64,000 nucleotides of DNA, taken from NCBI GenBank assembly GCA_039804245.1, contig JBDLWO010000210.1, positions 6,302-70,301 of the forward strand, written 5' to 3'. The stretch comes from M3007 sp039804245. GTDB taxonomy: Bacteria > Bacteroidota > Bacteroidia > Chitinophagales > Saprospiraceae. The notes under the pieces were generated by a model. The model saw only the letters and a program-made list of their open reading frames with translations. It was not told the origin of the DNA and searched no databases. Shown piece after piece: positions 8,318 through 15,967 of this stretch (position 1 is the first letter of the stretch; each line of letters begins with the position of its first letter). The position numbers and the translations under genes were made by a program.

Positions 8318-9211
8318 CTATCTGTGACCCTTATTCTGCTTTTCCGCTGAGAGCATGTCGAAGCGCAACAGCAGCCCGTCTCCTCCTTTCCCTTCACTGC
8401 TGATATACAGATTTCCCGACGCATCAAAAGCAACGCCCTCCGGTTGTGGTATCTGTTTCTTGTTTATCCTTCCGGCGAAAATGACCTTTCCCGAATTTCC
8501 ATCCAGCACAACCAGGCGTTTCAGGGCAGAGGAAATCAGATAGATATCACCACTCACCGGATTTACTGCTATACCCGACGGACTGAAGTTGTCATGTTTT
8601 TCAGATTCTCCGTACGGAACCATTTCATTCACCTGTGAGGGCTCAACGGAATAAACAGGCGTGGCATCCAATTGTTTGGTAGCCAGGCTGAAGGCGTAAA
8701 TGTTTCTGGAATAAGAACTGTCAGGATTGCCCTTGGCTGCCAGCAAAAGGGCGTTTCTCTTCGAATCATAGCCCAGGCCCTCTATATCATCTGACTTGGA
8801 TAGCTCCGTTTTGTACTCTTCTACCGATGGTTCACCAGCTTCCCAGTTGGAGATACCAAAGATTTTACCATCGCTCTTCACCGCCCAGATAGTACCCCCA
8901 ACCATTTCTACGCCTTCAAAATCGCCCTTGTCGCGAAAAAGTACCCGTTTCGTCACTTTACCGGATGAGTCCATAAAAAACAGCTCACCCCGCTCATCGG
9001 CGATAGCGATGAATGCGCCCCGGGAGGAAGTGGGGCTCAACCCGGAGATTTCACGAAGGGCTTCTTCCTGCAAGGACAGGGCTACTGCCGGCTTTTCGAG
9101 ATCATAGGGTATAGTTCCGCGATTCGAACTGCCCGGAGCAGGCCGGTCGCCACTGCAGGCGCCCGCGTAAACGGAAATAAAAATGGCAATAATCTGGCTC
9201 TGAAATGGCAT
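8318..9211 (-). CDS. SdiA-regulated-domain beta-propeller lipoprotein
   Basis: The 297-aa protein matches the SdiA-regulated (YjiK-like) family: E-I-S-G-L-S near residue 54, G-D-F-E-G-V-E near residue 96, D-D-I-E-G-L-G-Y-D, F-S-P-S-G-I-A-V-N-P and P-Q-P-E-G-V-A-F-D-A-S-G. These are repeat signatures of NHL-type propeller blades. The N-terminus is a signal sequence ending in Y-A-G-A-C (Cys19), a slightly imperfect lipobox, so it is probably anchored in the envelope. Ligand and role are unknown for the family. It follows the HAD phosphatase gene by 12 nt and is likely its operon partner; the shared substrate, if any, is not apparent. Confidence 0.82.
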   Translation of the reverse strand: MPFQSQIIAIFISVYAGACSGDRPAPGSSNRGTIPYDLEKPAVALSLQEEALREISGLSPTSSRGAFIAIADERGELFFMDSSGKVTKRVLFRDKGDFEGVEMVGGTIWAVKSDGKIFGISNWEAGEPSVEEYKTELSKSDDIEGLGYDSKRNALLLAAKGNPDSSYSRNIYAFSLATKQLDATPVYSVEPSQVNEMVPYGESEKHDNFSPSGIAVNPVSGDIYLISSALKRLVVLDGNSGKVIFAGRINKKQIPQPEGVAFDASGNLYISSEGKGGDGLLLRFDMLSAEKQNKGHR

Positions 9212-9223
9212 ATATTAATACGT

Positions 9224-9664
9224 TTAATCGGGAAAAACTTCAATATTGTGGCTTTCAACCACCAGTTCGGTAAATTTCCCCTTGTAACGGGTAGCCTTCA
9301 CGATGTGGTTGTCTATCCAGTGGTAGTTTCCGCCGCGGGGCTTGTTGTAAACGACCCCGTGATATCTGAATCCATGGCGGTTCAGCCACTCTTCTGTTAC
9401 CTGACGGTGTTCATCGGTACGACTGGTAAAAAAGAATATCTGATGACCCTCGTCGTACCAGTGATTAAGGATTTCAAGTGCATCCGGGTAAGGTTCAACA
9501 GTAGCCATTCGGTCGGGCTCCTCATTAGGCACGTCATCGCAGACAGTTCCGTCAATATCAATCAGATAATTTTTTACATGAGAAGGGAGTTTCGGGCTCA
9601 GGCGACGGCCACTTCCATCGTAGGTGTCCTGCAAAAGCGTTGTTTTTTCGGTGTTTTCGCTCAT
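9224..9664 (-). CDS. HAD-superfamily phosphatase/hydrolase
   Basis: The 146-aa protein carries HAD motif I as D-I-D-G-T (Asp36 nucleophile, Asp38), motif II as F-F-T-S-R and a late W-I-D-N-H acidic motif. It is a single compact Rossmann-like domain with no cap of note. Similar Bacteroidota proteins have been given names such as phosphoheptose isomerase; the HAD motifs make that name doubtful, and I call only a phosphohydrolase of unknown substrate. It is first in a two-gene operon with the propeller protein, driven by a -7 element that sits back to back with the promoter of the response regulator. Confidence 0.8.
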   Translation of the reverse strand: MSENTEKTTLLQDTYDGSGRRLSPKLPSHVKNYLIDIDGTVCDDVPNEEPDRMATVEPYPDALEILNHWYDEGHQIFFFTSRTDEHRQVTEEWLNRHGFRYHGVVYNKPRGGNYHWIDNHIVKATRYKGKFTELVVESHNIEVFPD

Positions 9665-9776
9665 GGTGAAACTGTTTTACTTTGGGCCTGGTCTGCCTTT
9701 TCAAAAATCGGAGATGTGCCCGGTGATGATTTTGCTGCAAATAACGGTTATACCGATATTAATGCTGAAATTTGCA

Positions 9777-9784
9777 CAAAGGTA
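9777..9784 (-). promoter_or_regulatory. -7 promoter element for the HAD gene
   Basis: Minus-strand TACCTTTG, exact match to TAnnTTTG. Only three bases separate it from the opposing -7 element at 9788. Confidence 0.55.
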
Positions 9785-9787
9785 GGG

Positions 9788-9795
9788 TACTTTTG
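9788..9795 (+). promoter_or_regulatory. -7 promoter element for the response regulator
   Basis: TACTTTTG, exact match, 25 nt before the ATG at 9820. It is back to back with the HAD-gene promoter. Confidence 0.55.
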
Positions 9796-9819
9796 TTTCC
9801 TTCCTGCAACAGATCTGAC

Positions 9820-10494
9820 ATGCGAATACTCCTGATAGAAGATGAAGTCAAAACCCTGCAATCGCTCCGGCAGGGAATGGAAGAACAGGGATGGAATGTA
9901 AACACGGCTACCGATGGCCATTCCGGACTGCGCCTTGCCTTAAACGGCGATTATGACGTTATTATTTCTGATGTAACGATACCGGGACTCACAGGAATAC
10001 AACTGTTGAAAGAACTTCGCAGCAGCGGAGTCAGTACCCCCCTGCTTCTTTTAACAGCACTTTCCGATACCAACGATAAAATTGAGGGGCTTGAAGCCGG
10101 CGCCGATGACTATCTGGCCAAACCCTTCGATTTCAGGGAACTGTTGGCGAGAGTAAAAGCGCTGGCCCGACGCCCCGTCAGCACAACCCGAAAAGAAAGT
10201 GTACTTCGATATGCCGATGTGGAAATGGATCTCGGCTCCAAAATGGTGGTTCGCAACGGAAGGGTTATTCTCCTGACACCAAGGGAATTCTCACTGCTTG
10301 AGTTTTTTATGAGAAGTCCGGAAATAGTACTCTCCAAGTCTGAAATAGCGGAAAAAGTCTGGGATGTCAATTTCGATACCGGAACCAATGTCATCGAGGT
10401 GTATGTAAACTACCTGCGAAACAAACTGGACAAAGGCGCGGAAAAAAAACTGATCCACACTTTATTCGGTCAGGGATATGTGCTGCGGGAGTAA
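9820..10494 (+). CDS. OmpR/PhoB-family response regulator, orphan
   Basis: The 224-aa protein has an N-terminal receiver domain with acidic pocket E-D-E (residues 7-9), phosphoacceptor Asp51 in I-I-S-D-V-T, the switch threonine in L-L-T-A and the conserved lysine in A-K-P-F (Lys101). A C-terminal winged-helix domain follows, with T-P-R-E-F-S-L-L-E-F and the final G-Q-G-Y-V-L-R-E. The ATG at 9820 is used because longer readings run through the promoter. No histidine kinase is adjacent: the next gene is a convergent pirin. Its promoter abuts that of the HAD phosphatase, so it may control that gene or itself (inference). Confidence 0.93.
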   Translation: MRILLIEDEVKTLQSLRQGMEEQGWNVNTATDGHSGLRLALNGDYDVIISDVTIPGLTGIQLLKELRSSGVSTPLLLLTALSDTNDKIEGLEAGADDYLAKPFDFRELLARVKALARRPVSTTRKESVLRYADVEMDLGSKMVVRNGRVILLTPREFSLLEFFMRSPEIVLSKSEIAEKVWDVNFDTGTNVIEVYVNYLRNKLDKGAEKKLIHTLFGQGYVLRE

Positions 10495-10504
10495 CCGAAT
10501 GCGC

Positions 10505-11374
10505 TCATCCAAGCATGGGCACCTCCATCAGTAAAATTTCCGATCGCTGACTGGCCTGTATGTGAACCTTTTCCGTCGCCCAGATACCAAACCCGTCGCG
10601 GGGATTCAGCTCCTGACCATCCACGGTAATATTCCCGCTGAGCAGAAAAACATAAAGACCCTGTCCCGCTCCACCCTTCAGACGATATTCCGTGCCCGAC
10701 CCGCCGTCGAAGTCGCCAAGATGAAACCAGGCCTTCTGGTATATCCATACACCTTCGTCATTCGGGTCGGGCGACAAAATTTGCTGAAAACGGTTCTTTC
10801 TGTCGGCAAGATTCAGCGTGAGCTGGTCATACCTCGGCGTTACGCTCCGCCTGTTGGGAAACACCCATATCTGAAGGAATTTCACCTCTTTATCCCTGTT
10901 GCGGTTATACTCGGAATGCGTAATCCCAGTGCCTGCACTCATCACCTGTACGTCGCCGTTTCTGATGACAGCCACGTTACCCATACTGTCCTTGTGCTCC
11001 AGATCGCCCGACAGCGGAATGGATATGATTTCCATATTGTCATGCGGATGGGTACCAAATCCCATACCTGCAGCCACCGTATCATCATTCAGTACACGCA
11101 AAACCCCGAAGCTCATGCGCTCCGGGTTGTAATAGTTGGCGAAGCTGAAGGTGTGATATGTTTTCAGCCAGCCGTGATTGGCGTGACCCCGGCTTTCGGC
11201 CCGGTGAAGTACTGTATTGTTCATAATCTTTGAATCCGTATTCGGAATGTGGTTGAATCCCACAATTTGCAGAGGCTTCAGTTCGTCAATGTCATTTTTG
11301 ACTACGGCAGTACCTCCGACAGCCAGTGCACCGGCGCCGAGAAAACTGTTTTTCAGAAATTCTTTCCTGTTCAT
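10505..11374 (-). CDS. Pirin family protein with N-terminal signal
   Basis: The 289-aa protein is a bicupin of the pirin family: R-A-E-S-R-G and T-F-S-F-A-N-Y near the start of the domain, the metal-binding H-P-H-D-N-M-E-I-I-S, and G-T-G-I-T-H-S-E-Y-N. Pirins bind iron through these histidines; some are quercetinases, others transcription cofactors. Unusually, about 50 residues precede the cupin, beginning N-R-K-E-F-L-K-N-S-F followed by an alanine/glycine-rich hydrophobic stretch, resembling a twin-arginine-type export signal with R-K instead of R-R. That would place it in the periplasm, unlike typical pirins. It converges with the response regulator gene. Confidence 0.88.
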   Translation of the reverse strand: MNRKEFLKNSFLGAGALAVGGTAVVKNDIDELKPLQIVGFNHIPNTDSKIMNNTVLHRAESRGHANHGWLKTYHTFSFANYYNPERMSFGVLRVLNDDTVAAGMGFGTHPHDNMEIISIPLSGDLEHKDSMGNVAVIRNGDVQVMSAGTGITHSEYNRNRDKEVKFLQIWVFPNRRSVTPRYDQLTLNLADRKNRFQQILSPDPNDEGVWIYQKAWFHLGDFDGGSGTEYRLKGGAGQGLYVFLLSGNITVDGQELNPRDGFGIWATEKVHIQASQRSEILLMEVPMLG

Positions 11375-11445
11375 AAAATGGGCGTTTAAACACCTGATTT
11401 AACAATATTGGTGCCTGGCGGTTCAGAATTATCGTATGACCTCCA

Positions 11446-12135
11446 CTATTTTCCCGGAATGTGGTTGTCAAGCACTGAAAAAACGAGATTTTCCAGAAAG
11501 CGGATCAATTTTTCATAATCCCCATCTTTCCCGATATCGGTAAGTGCCGGCAGATGTTGTGCAAAATATGGCTGGAGTTGCGACATCTCAAGCATGGTAC
11601 TCGATAAAGAGCGCGAAAACGGGTATCCGGGTGCATATTCACTGAACAAACCGGCTATGCGTCCGCACAAATCCTTGTACGGCTTGAAAAGCTGTTCCCT
11701 GTTCACTTCATCTACCTCTTTGATCAGATATACCTTGCTGCTCTCTGCCATAGCAATGCCGTGCAGGGCATTCCGGTCGAGACCGGTTTCATCATCCCAG
11801 TCGGAAAAATCATTGGCAACAATTCTGATCAGAGTACGAATTTTTTCTGCCGGATCATCGAGATTCCTCAGCGAAACAATCACCGTGTATTCCAGAATAT
11901 TCCAGTGCCAGGTCAGGAGATACAGCAGAAAACGATGTTTGTTTTCAAAGTACCTGTAAATACTGGCCTCCTTGGTATCTATCTCCGTAGCTAATTTCCT
12001 GAATGTGAAGTGTTCATAGCCAATTTTGTGCATCAGCATCAATCCCTGCCGCACAATTTTACGGCCCAGGTCAGACGATTCCGGGTCTCTCAATGCCAGT
12101 TTTTCGTTGGGGCGAATGGTAAAGCGCAAATTCAT
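11446..12135 (-). CDS. TetR/AcrR-family transcriptional regulator
   Basis: The 229-aa protein has a TetR-type helix-turn-helix near residues 30-65 (G-Y-E-H-F-T-F-R-K-L-A then A-S-I-Y-R-Y-F-E-N-K), followed by a larger ligand-binding domain without a recognisable ligand signature. The ATG at 12135 is used; the codon 6 nt earlier is TTG. It is divergent from the prohibitin-like lipoprotein gene. The space between them holds a 13-bp direct repeat spaced 60 bp, one copy of which overlaps the regulator's own -7 element, and a short hairpin over the neighbour's -7 element. Control of itself and the neighbour is therefore likely (inference). Confidence 0.88.
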   Translation of the reverse strand: MNLRFTIRPNEKLALRDPESSDLGRKIVRQGLMLMHKIGYEHFTFRKLATEIDTKEASIYRYFENKHRFLLYLLTWHWNILEYTVIVSLRNLDDPAEKIRTLIRIVANDFSDWDDETGLDRNALHGIAMAESSKVYLIKEVDEVNREQLFKPYKDLCGRIAGLFSEYAPGYPFSRSLSSTMLEMSQLQPYFAQHLPALTDIGKDGDYEKLIRFLENLVFSVLDNHIPGK

Positions 12136-12179
12136 ATCCAAATCCGAATTACCGGGAACTCACAGGGCCCCCGTCGTTC

Positions 12180-12252
12180 AAATAAACCTTTTCACCTTGA
12201 AAAATATTTTTTGACCATTTCTTACAAAATCTGACACAAAAATAAACCTTTT
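12180..12252. repeat. 13-bp direct repeat, candidate TetR operators
   Basis: AAATAAACCTTTT occurs at 12180-12192 and again at 12240-12252, exactly 60 bp apart, in the divergent intergenic region. The second copy overlaps the -7 element of the TetR gene. The spacing is close to six helical turns, suitable for binding on one DNA face. Confidence 0.45.
12237..12244 (-). promoter_or_regulatory. -7 promoter element for the TetR gene
   Basis: Minus-strand TATTTTTG matches TAnnTTTG and overlaps the second direct-repeat copy. Confidence 0.4.
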
Positions 12253-12279
12253 ATCAATAGTAGCATTTATAAAAAACAT

Positions 12280-12294
12280 GATAGTTTTGCTATC
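12280..12294 (+). promoter_or_regulatory. -7 element inside an inverted repeat, prohibitin-like gene
   Basis: TAGTTTTG (12282-12289) matches TAnnTTTG and lies within GATAG-TTTTG-CTATC, an inverted repeat with 5-bp arms. It shows that the true start of the downstream gene is the ATG at 12350, since longer readings begin before this promoter. Confidence 0.5.
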
Positions 12295-12349
12295 GAAAAA
12301 ACAAGCAAGACAATCAGCGCATTTTGATCACCAAAAAAACTGTCAAACC

Positions 12350-13210
12350 ATGGCAAAATTATTTTCTACCGGAATAGTGGCCGTCATTTCTGCCTCTGCA
12401 TTGTTTGTTTCATCCTGCACGGTGGTCCGACAGGGAGAGTTCGCTGTAAAAAGAAAGTTCGGCAAGTACAGCGATGAGGTTTATACGAGTGGCCTTCGGG
12501 GTTTCAATCCGTTCACTACAACGGTTATCAAGGTGAATGGCCAGACGGAAAACCTGGAAGTGTCTGTCAATATCCCCTCCCGCGAAGGACTCACCATTCA
12601 GAGTGAGGTGTCTATCCTGTATCAGGTGATGAAAAAAGAAACACCGGACTTGCTCCGTAACGTAGGCCTCGACTATGAAACAACACTGATTCTTCCTGTT
12701 TTCAGGTCTGCCGTTGCTGATGTCACATCGCGCTACTATGCCAAGGACATGCATTCCGGAAGCCGCTCGGAAATCGAAAAGGGTATTCAGGAGCTTATGA
12801 TGAAAACGCTGAGCCAGAAAGGTATCCAGGTGGAAGCCGTACTGCTGAAGAGTATTGTACTCCCCAGAAATCTGACACAGGCCATAGAAGACAAACTGGA
12901 GGCCGAACAACGAGCACAGCGCATGGAGTTCGTATTACAGCAGGAAAAGCAGGAGGCAGAAAGAAAGCGTATTCAGGCACAAGGCGTGAGTGATGCGAAT
13001 AAAATCATTTCTGCCGGCCTTTCTCAGGAAATATTGCAGTTCAAGGCGCTCGAGGCGTGGCTCGAACTGAGCAAGTCGCCCAATGCAAAAGTGATTATAT
13101 CCAACGGATCTGTACCGATGATGATGGATCCGGATGGAGTGTCCGAAGCTCCTGCCGGCTTGTCCAGAGGTGGTTTGCTCACCTCCGGAACAGCCGGAAA
13201 AAGGGATTAA
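12350..13210 (+). CDS. Prohibitin-like SPFH (band 7) lipoprotein
   Basis: The 286-aa protein has the SPFH/prohibitin domain (about residues 28-190: G-E-F-A-V-K-R-K-F-G-K, then a V-N-I-P-S-R-E-G-L-T-I segment) and a charged coiled coil (about 190-235, rich in E, Q, R). Prohibitin-like proteins form large membrane-bound rings and often associate with FtsH-type proteases. Instead of a plain membrane anchor the N-terminus ends in V-S-S-C (Cys23), which fits a lipobox, so this copy should be a lipoprotein exposed outside the inner membrane. A stem-loop terminator follows. No protease partner is adjacent. Confidence 0.88.
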   Translation: MAKLFSTGIVAVISASALFVSSCTVVRQGEFAVKRKFGKYSDEVYTSGLRGFNPFTTTVIKVNGQTENLEVSVNIPSREGLTIQSEVSILYQVMKKETPDLLRNVGLDYETTLILPVFRSAVADVTSRYYAKDMHSGSRSEIEKGIQELMMKTLSQKGIQVEAVLLKSIVLPRNLTQAIEDKLEAEQRAQRMEFVLQQEKQEAERKRIQAQGVSDANKIISAGLSQEILQFKALEAWLELSKSPNAKVIISNGSVPMMMDPDGVSEAPAGLSRGGLLTSGTAGKRD

Positions 13211-13262
13211 GAAATACAAGAATGATTTGAGTGTACCTAAGATGGTGGTTTTTCTTCAAACC

Positions 13263-13294
13263 GGTCGTTCCATGCAGTTGGAGCGACCTTTTTT
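13263..13294 (+). terminator. Terminator after the prohibitin-like gene
   Basis: GGTCGTTCC (13263-13271) pairs with GGAGCGACC (13280-13288) with one G-U pair, followed by TTTTTT (13289-13294). It touches the stop codon of the convergent gene. Confidence 0.85.
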
Positions 13295-14330
13295 ATGCTT
13301 TATTCAGTTTTTTACTCAGGATGGAATGGCCAATCTGCAACGAAACTGTATATGTGCCTGCTGGCAGTTTCGTCAGATTAAGGTCGGTCTGGTGCTCTCC
13401 GGCCAACTGCCATGCTGCCGGTTGCTGAATCACCGTTTTCCCCGTGATGTCACGTACAGAAACACTCACCTCGGCAGCCTCCGGCAAACGATACATGACA
13501 TTCAGATAATTAACTACCGGATTCGGATAAGTCACGAAGCGGAAATCTTCAGCACCCGGGTCTCCAGTACCTGATGTTTGTGTGCGGGTTACCAGCACAT
13601 CGTCCACAGCCAGAAAATAATCATCATCGGCATTGTGCAAAAATGCCAGGTATATTGTCTGACCGGCATACTGACCCAGGCTCACCGAGTGCGGTTCCAG
13701 AATACCCCTCAACAGAGTTGAATCCCCTGGAGCATACAGGTCAACGTAATCGTCGTTGCGCAGGCTGTCGGCATGAATGTAACCCGGCGTAAACGTGAAG
13801 TTACTCAGATTGATGCTGTTGCCGGTACCGGTGATGGCATCCATGGAGGCTGCCTGAAAGAGTGTGTCGGTAAACACATTGGAGAACAAATCGTTGGAAC
13901 CCACTGCTGCCATCACTACATAACCATCCATATAGCGGGGTAGCTGAAACGGTGCCGATTTCCAGTGAAGGGTATAATTGGCGTTGGTAACCTGTATGGG
14001 TGGTGTGATAAGCCAGTTGCGGTTACCCACGGCAAAACCCTCCAGATAAGAGAGTGTGGCAGCGCAATAGTTCACTTCACCTGTAAGGGTGTCCTCGGCA
14101 TTGTAAAAAAACTGGCTGAAGTACCAGGCGCGATGGTTGTCGTCGCCATCATAAGGTGGCAGACCGTCCTCATCGAATGAAACCCAGGTGGCATCATCAC
14201 CGAGCGGCACGGTGCCCCACTCACCGAATTTGTCGGTCTGGAAGTTTTCGAACAGGATCGTGTCAACGACTTGTGCGGAAGAAATGGCGGCGAAAAACAC
14301 CGCCAAAAGGCATGTAAGTGTTATTCTCAT
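13293..14330 (-). CDS. T9SS-exported protein with choice-of-anchor/cleaved-adhesin domain
   Basis: The start at 14330 gives 345 aa and a signal peptide (residues 1-20, ending S-S-A-Q). The body is a beta-sandwich of the choice-of-anchor J / cleaved-adhesin type: F-E-N-F near residue 27, a W-L-I-T-P-P motif near residue 107, and aspartate-rich strands suitable for calcium. The last 75 residues are a type A T9SS sorting domain: Y-P-N-P-V, then V-R-D-I-T-G-K, then L-P-A-G-T-Y, ending in basic K-K-L-N-K-A. Such proteins cross the outer membrane through the type IX system and are fixed to the surface or released. It lies 40 nt after the esterase gene on the same strand; ligand unknown. Confidence 0.88.
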   Translation of the reverse strand: MRITLTCLLAVFFAAISSAQVVDTILFENFQTDKFGEWGTVPLGDDATWVSFDEDGLPPYDGDDNHRAWYFSQFFYNAEDTLTGEVNYCAATLSYLEGFAVGNRNWLITPPIQVTNANYTLHWKSAPFQLPRYMDGYVVMAAVGSNDLFSNVFTDTLFQAASMDAITGTGNSINLSNFTFTPGYIHADSLRNDDYVDLYAPGDSTLLRGILEPHSVSLGQYAGQTIYLAFLHNADDDYFLAVDDVLVTRTQTSGTGDPGAEDFRFVTYPNPVVNYLNVMYRLPEAAEVSVSVRDITGKTVIQQPAAWQLAGEHQTDLNLTKLPAGTYTVSLQIGHSILSKKLNKA

Positions 14331-14370
14331 GAAAAAAGCTTTGGTTAAATTGGGGGCAATATAGGGTTTT

Positions 14371-15450
14371 TCAGAATAACCACTCTGCAGCGACAGGAAA
14401 TTCCTGTCCCCAGCGCGCCTCATTATGCCTCCCCTCAGGATCGGCTGACACCCGGATTTTTAACTGGCTGTGATTATAACCTTTGTCTTCCATAGCGTCA
14501 CGGAGCCGGTAAATATTGTTCAAAACACCTGCACCCTCTTTGCCTCCACCATAAAGATAAATTCTGGTTTCCGCAAAAGGTGAAAAACGCACAGGCTCGA
14601 GAAACAGTTTTGGCGCAGCCCATAAACTGGGCGAGAAAATCATGAATCGGGAATAAACTTCCGGAAACAGCAGCCCGGCATAAATACTGATCAAACCACC
14701 CATGCTGCTCCCGCCGATGCCGGTATGCTCCCGGTCTGGCAGGGTCCGAAAATGTGAATCAATATATGGCTTCAGTGTCTCTGCCAGAAAACGGGCGTAT
14801 TCCATGCCAAGCCCCTCTCCCCATTTCTGATGTTCGTACGGAAGGTATTCACGGATACGCTCATCGCCGCCATGATCAATGGCCACCAGTATAAACGATC
14901 CTTTCCCTCTTCCGGCCAATCTGGCAAGTTGTTTGTCAACACCCCACGTACCATATGGCGCGTCGTCCTCAAAAAGGTTCTGTCCGTCCTGGAGATAAAG
15001 AACCGGATAATGCCGGCCCGACTGCTGGTAATCCCAGGGGAGTAGCACTGAAATACGTCTTCTCCTGCGCAACTGAGGCACATTGAAACGTTTTGACAGT
15101 ATCTGTATATCCGGATAGAATACCGGATCGTAACCGGGTGTATGCGACTTCCATCTGTGTGCCACATCGCTGGCTTGAACACCGGAAACAGGCAGGTGGC
15201 GGTTGCCGGGGGGGAAGCCGTTTTCTCCGAGTTCTTCCGACTCCCATCCCCCCTTCACGTACTTGTACTCAAGCACATCTATAGAGGGCGGGACAGACTG
15301 GAAGTTATATTCATAGCGACCCTCACCGGTTTTGGTCATTCTGTACCGCTCGTCACGCACAGACCACCCGTTGAAGTTACCGGTGAGAAAAACCGGCCTT
15401 TCATCATCGTACGGTGTGAAAAGCTCCAGCCTGAGCATTGTATCAGTCAT
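14371..15450 (-). CDS. Esterase with N-terminal glycogen-binding-like domain
   Basis: Residues about 10-75 look like the CBM48/AMPK glycogen-binding fold (V-F-L-T-G-N-F-N-G-W and Y-E-Y-N-F). Residues about 125-355 are a putative esterase of the enterochelin esterase/esterase D type: the nucleophile serine in G-G-S-S-M-G-G, an alpha/beta core opening with Y-P-V-L-Y-L-Q-D-G-Q-N, and a terminal G-R-H-N-E-A-R-W with the catalytic histidine. No signal peptide is present, so it acts in the cytoplasm unless exported otherwise. It follows the MarR gene by 31 nt. The substrate could be an acylated sugar, a siderophore ester or a glycan ester; not decided. Confidence 0.87.
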   Translation of the reverse strand: MTDTMLRLELFTPYDDERPVFLTGNFNGWSVRDERYRMTKTGEGRYEYNFQSVPPSIDVLEYKYVKGGWESEELGENGFPPGNRHLPVSGVQASDVAHRWKSHTPGYDPVFYPDIQILSKRFNVPQLRRRRRISVLLPWDYQQSGRHYPVLYLQDGQNLFEDDAPYGTWGVDKQLARLAGRGKGSFILVAIDHGGDERIREYLPYEHQKWGEGLGMEYARFLAETLKPYIDSHFRTLPDREHTGIGGSSMGGLISIYAGLLFPEVYSRFMIFSPSLWAAPKLFLEPVRFSPFAETRIYLYGGGKEGAGVLNNIYRLRDAMEDKGYNHSQLKIRVSADPEGRHNEARWGQEFPVAAEWLF

Positions 15451-15481
15451 AAAAGGGTTGTAAACGTTGGATAATCAGGAT

Positions 15482-15919
15482 TCACTGCTCCCGGAACCGG
15501 TCGAGTAAATGAGAGAGCTCAAGCATCTCTGCCTCAGTCATGGCGCCACCCGGATGAGGCAGACTTATCTCAGACAACATTTTTCGGCCAGAATCGGAGA
15601 TTGTCACTGTCACCATACGACGGTCGCCATCATGCTGGATGCGCTCTGCCAGTCCGGCCACACGCAGTTTTTCCACAAGGCGGCTGACATTGCTGCTCCT
15701 GTCGAGCATGCGATTCTTGATATCCAGCACCGACAGGCCTTTCGGATAGCTGCCGTTCAGGATGCGAAGTATGTTGTACTGGGGAGGCGTGAGACCGAAT
15801 GGCCTCAGAATTCTTGTAATCCGGCAATCAAGCCAACTGGCTGTGAACAGCAGGTTGATCGCCGCGCGTTCGCGCGGCGACATGGGCTTGGTGCTCTTTA
15901 TTTCTGCCTCTAATTTCAT
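15482..15919 (-). CDS. MarR-family transcriptional regulator
   Basis: The 145-aa protein carries a MarR winged helix: L-T-P-P-Q-Y-N-I-L-R-I-L near residue 44, then S-V-L-D-I-K-N-R-M-L-D-R-S-S-N-V-S-R-L-V as recognition helix, and D-R-R-M-V-T-V-T-I in the wing. The ATG at 15919 is used because the upstream alternative is TTG. It lies 48 nt after the UbiB kinase and 31 nt before the esterase on the same strand. MarR proteins usually repress neighbours and respond to phenolic or oxidative signals; which genes it controls here is unknown. Confidence 0.92.
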   Translation of the reverse strand: MKLEAEIKSTKPMSPRERAAINLLFTASWLDCRITRILRPFGLTPPQYNILRILNGSYPKGLSVLDIKNRMLDRSSNVSRLVEKLRVAGLAERIQHDGDRRMVTVTISDSGRKMLSEISLPHPGGAMTEAEMLELSHLLDRFREQ

Positions 15920-15967
15920 GACAAGAAGTAATAACGGCTTTTTCAACAGATTTTCAGGGGGAAATGT

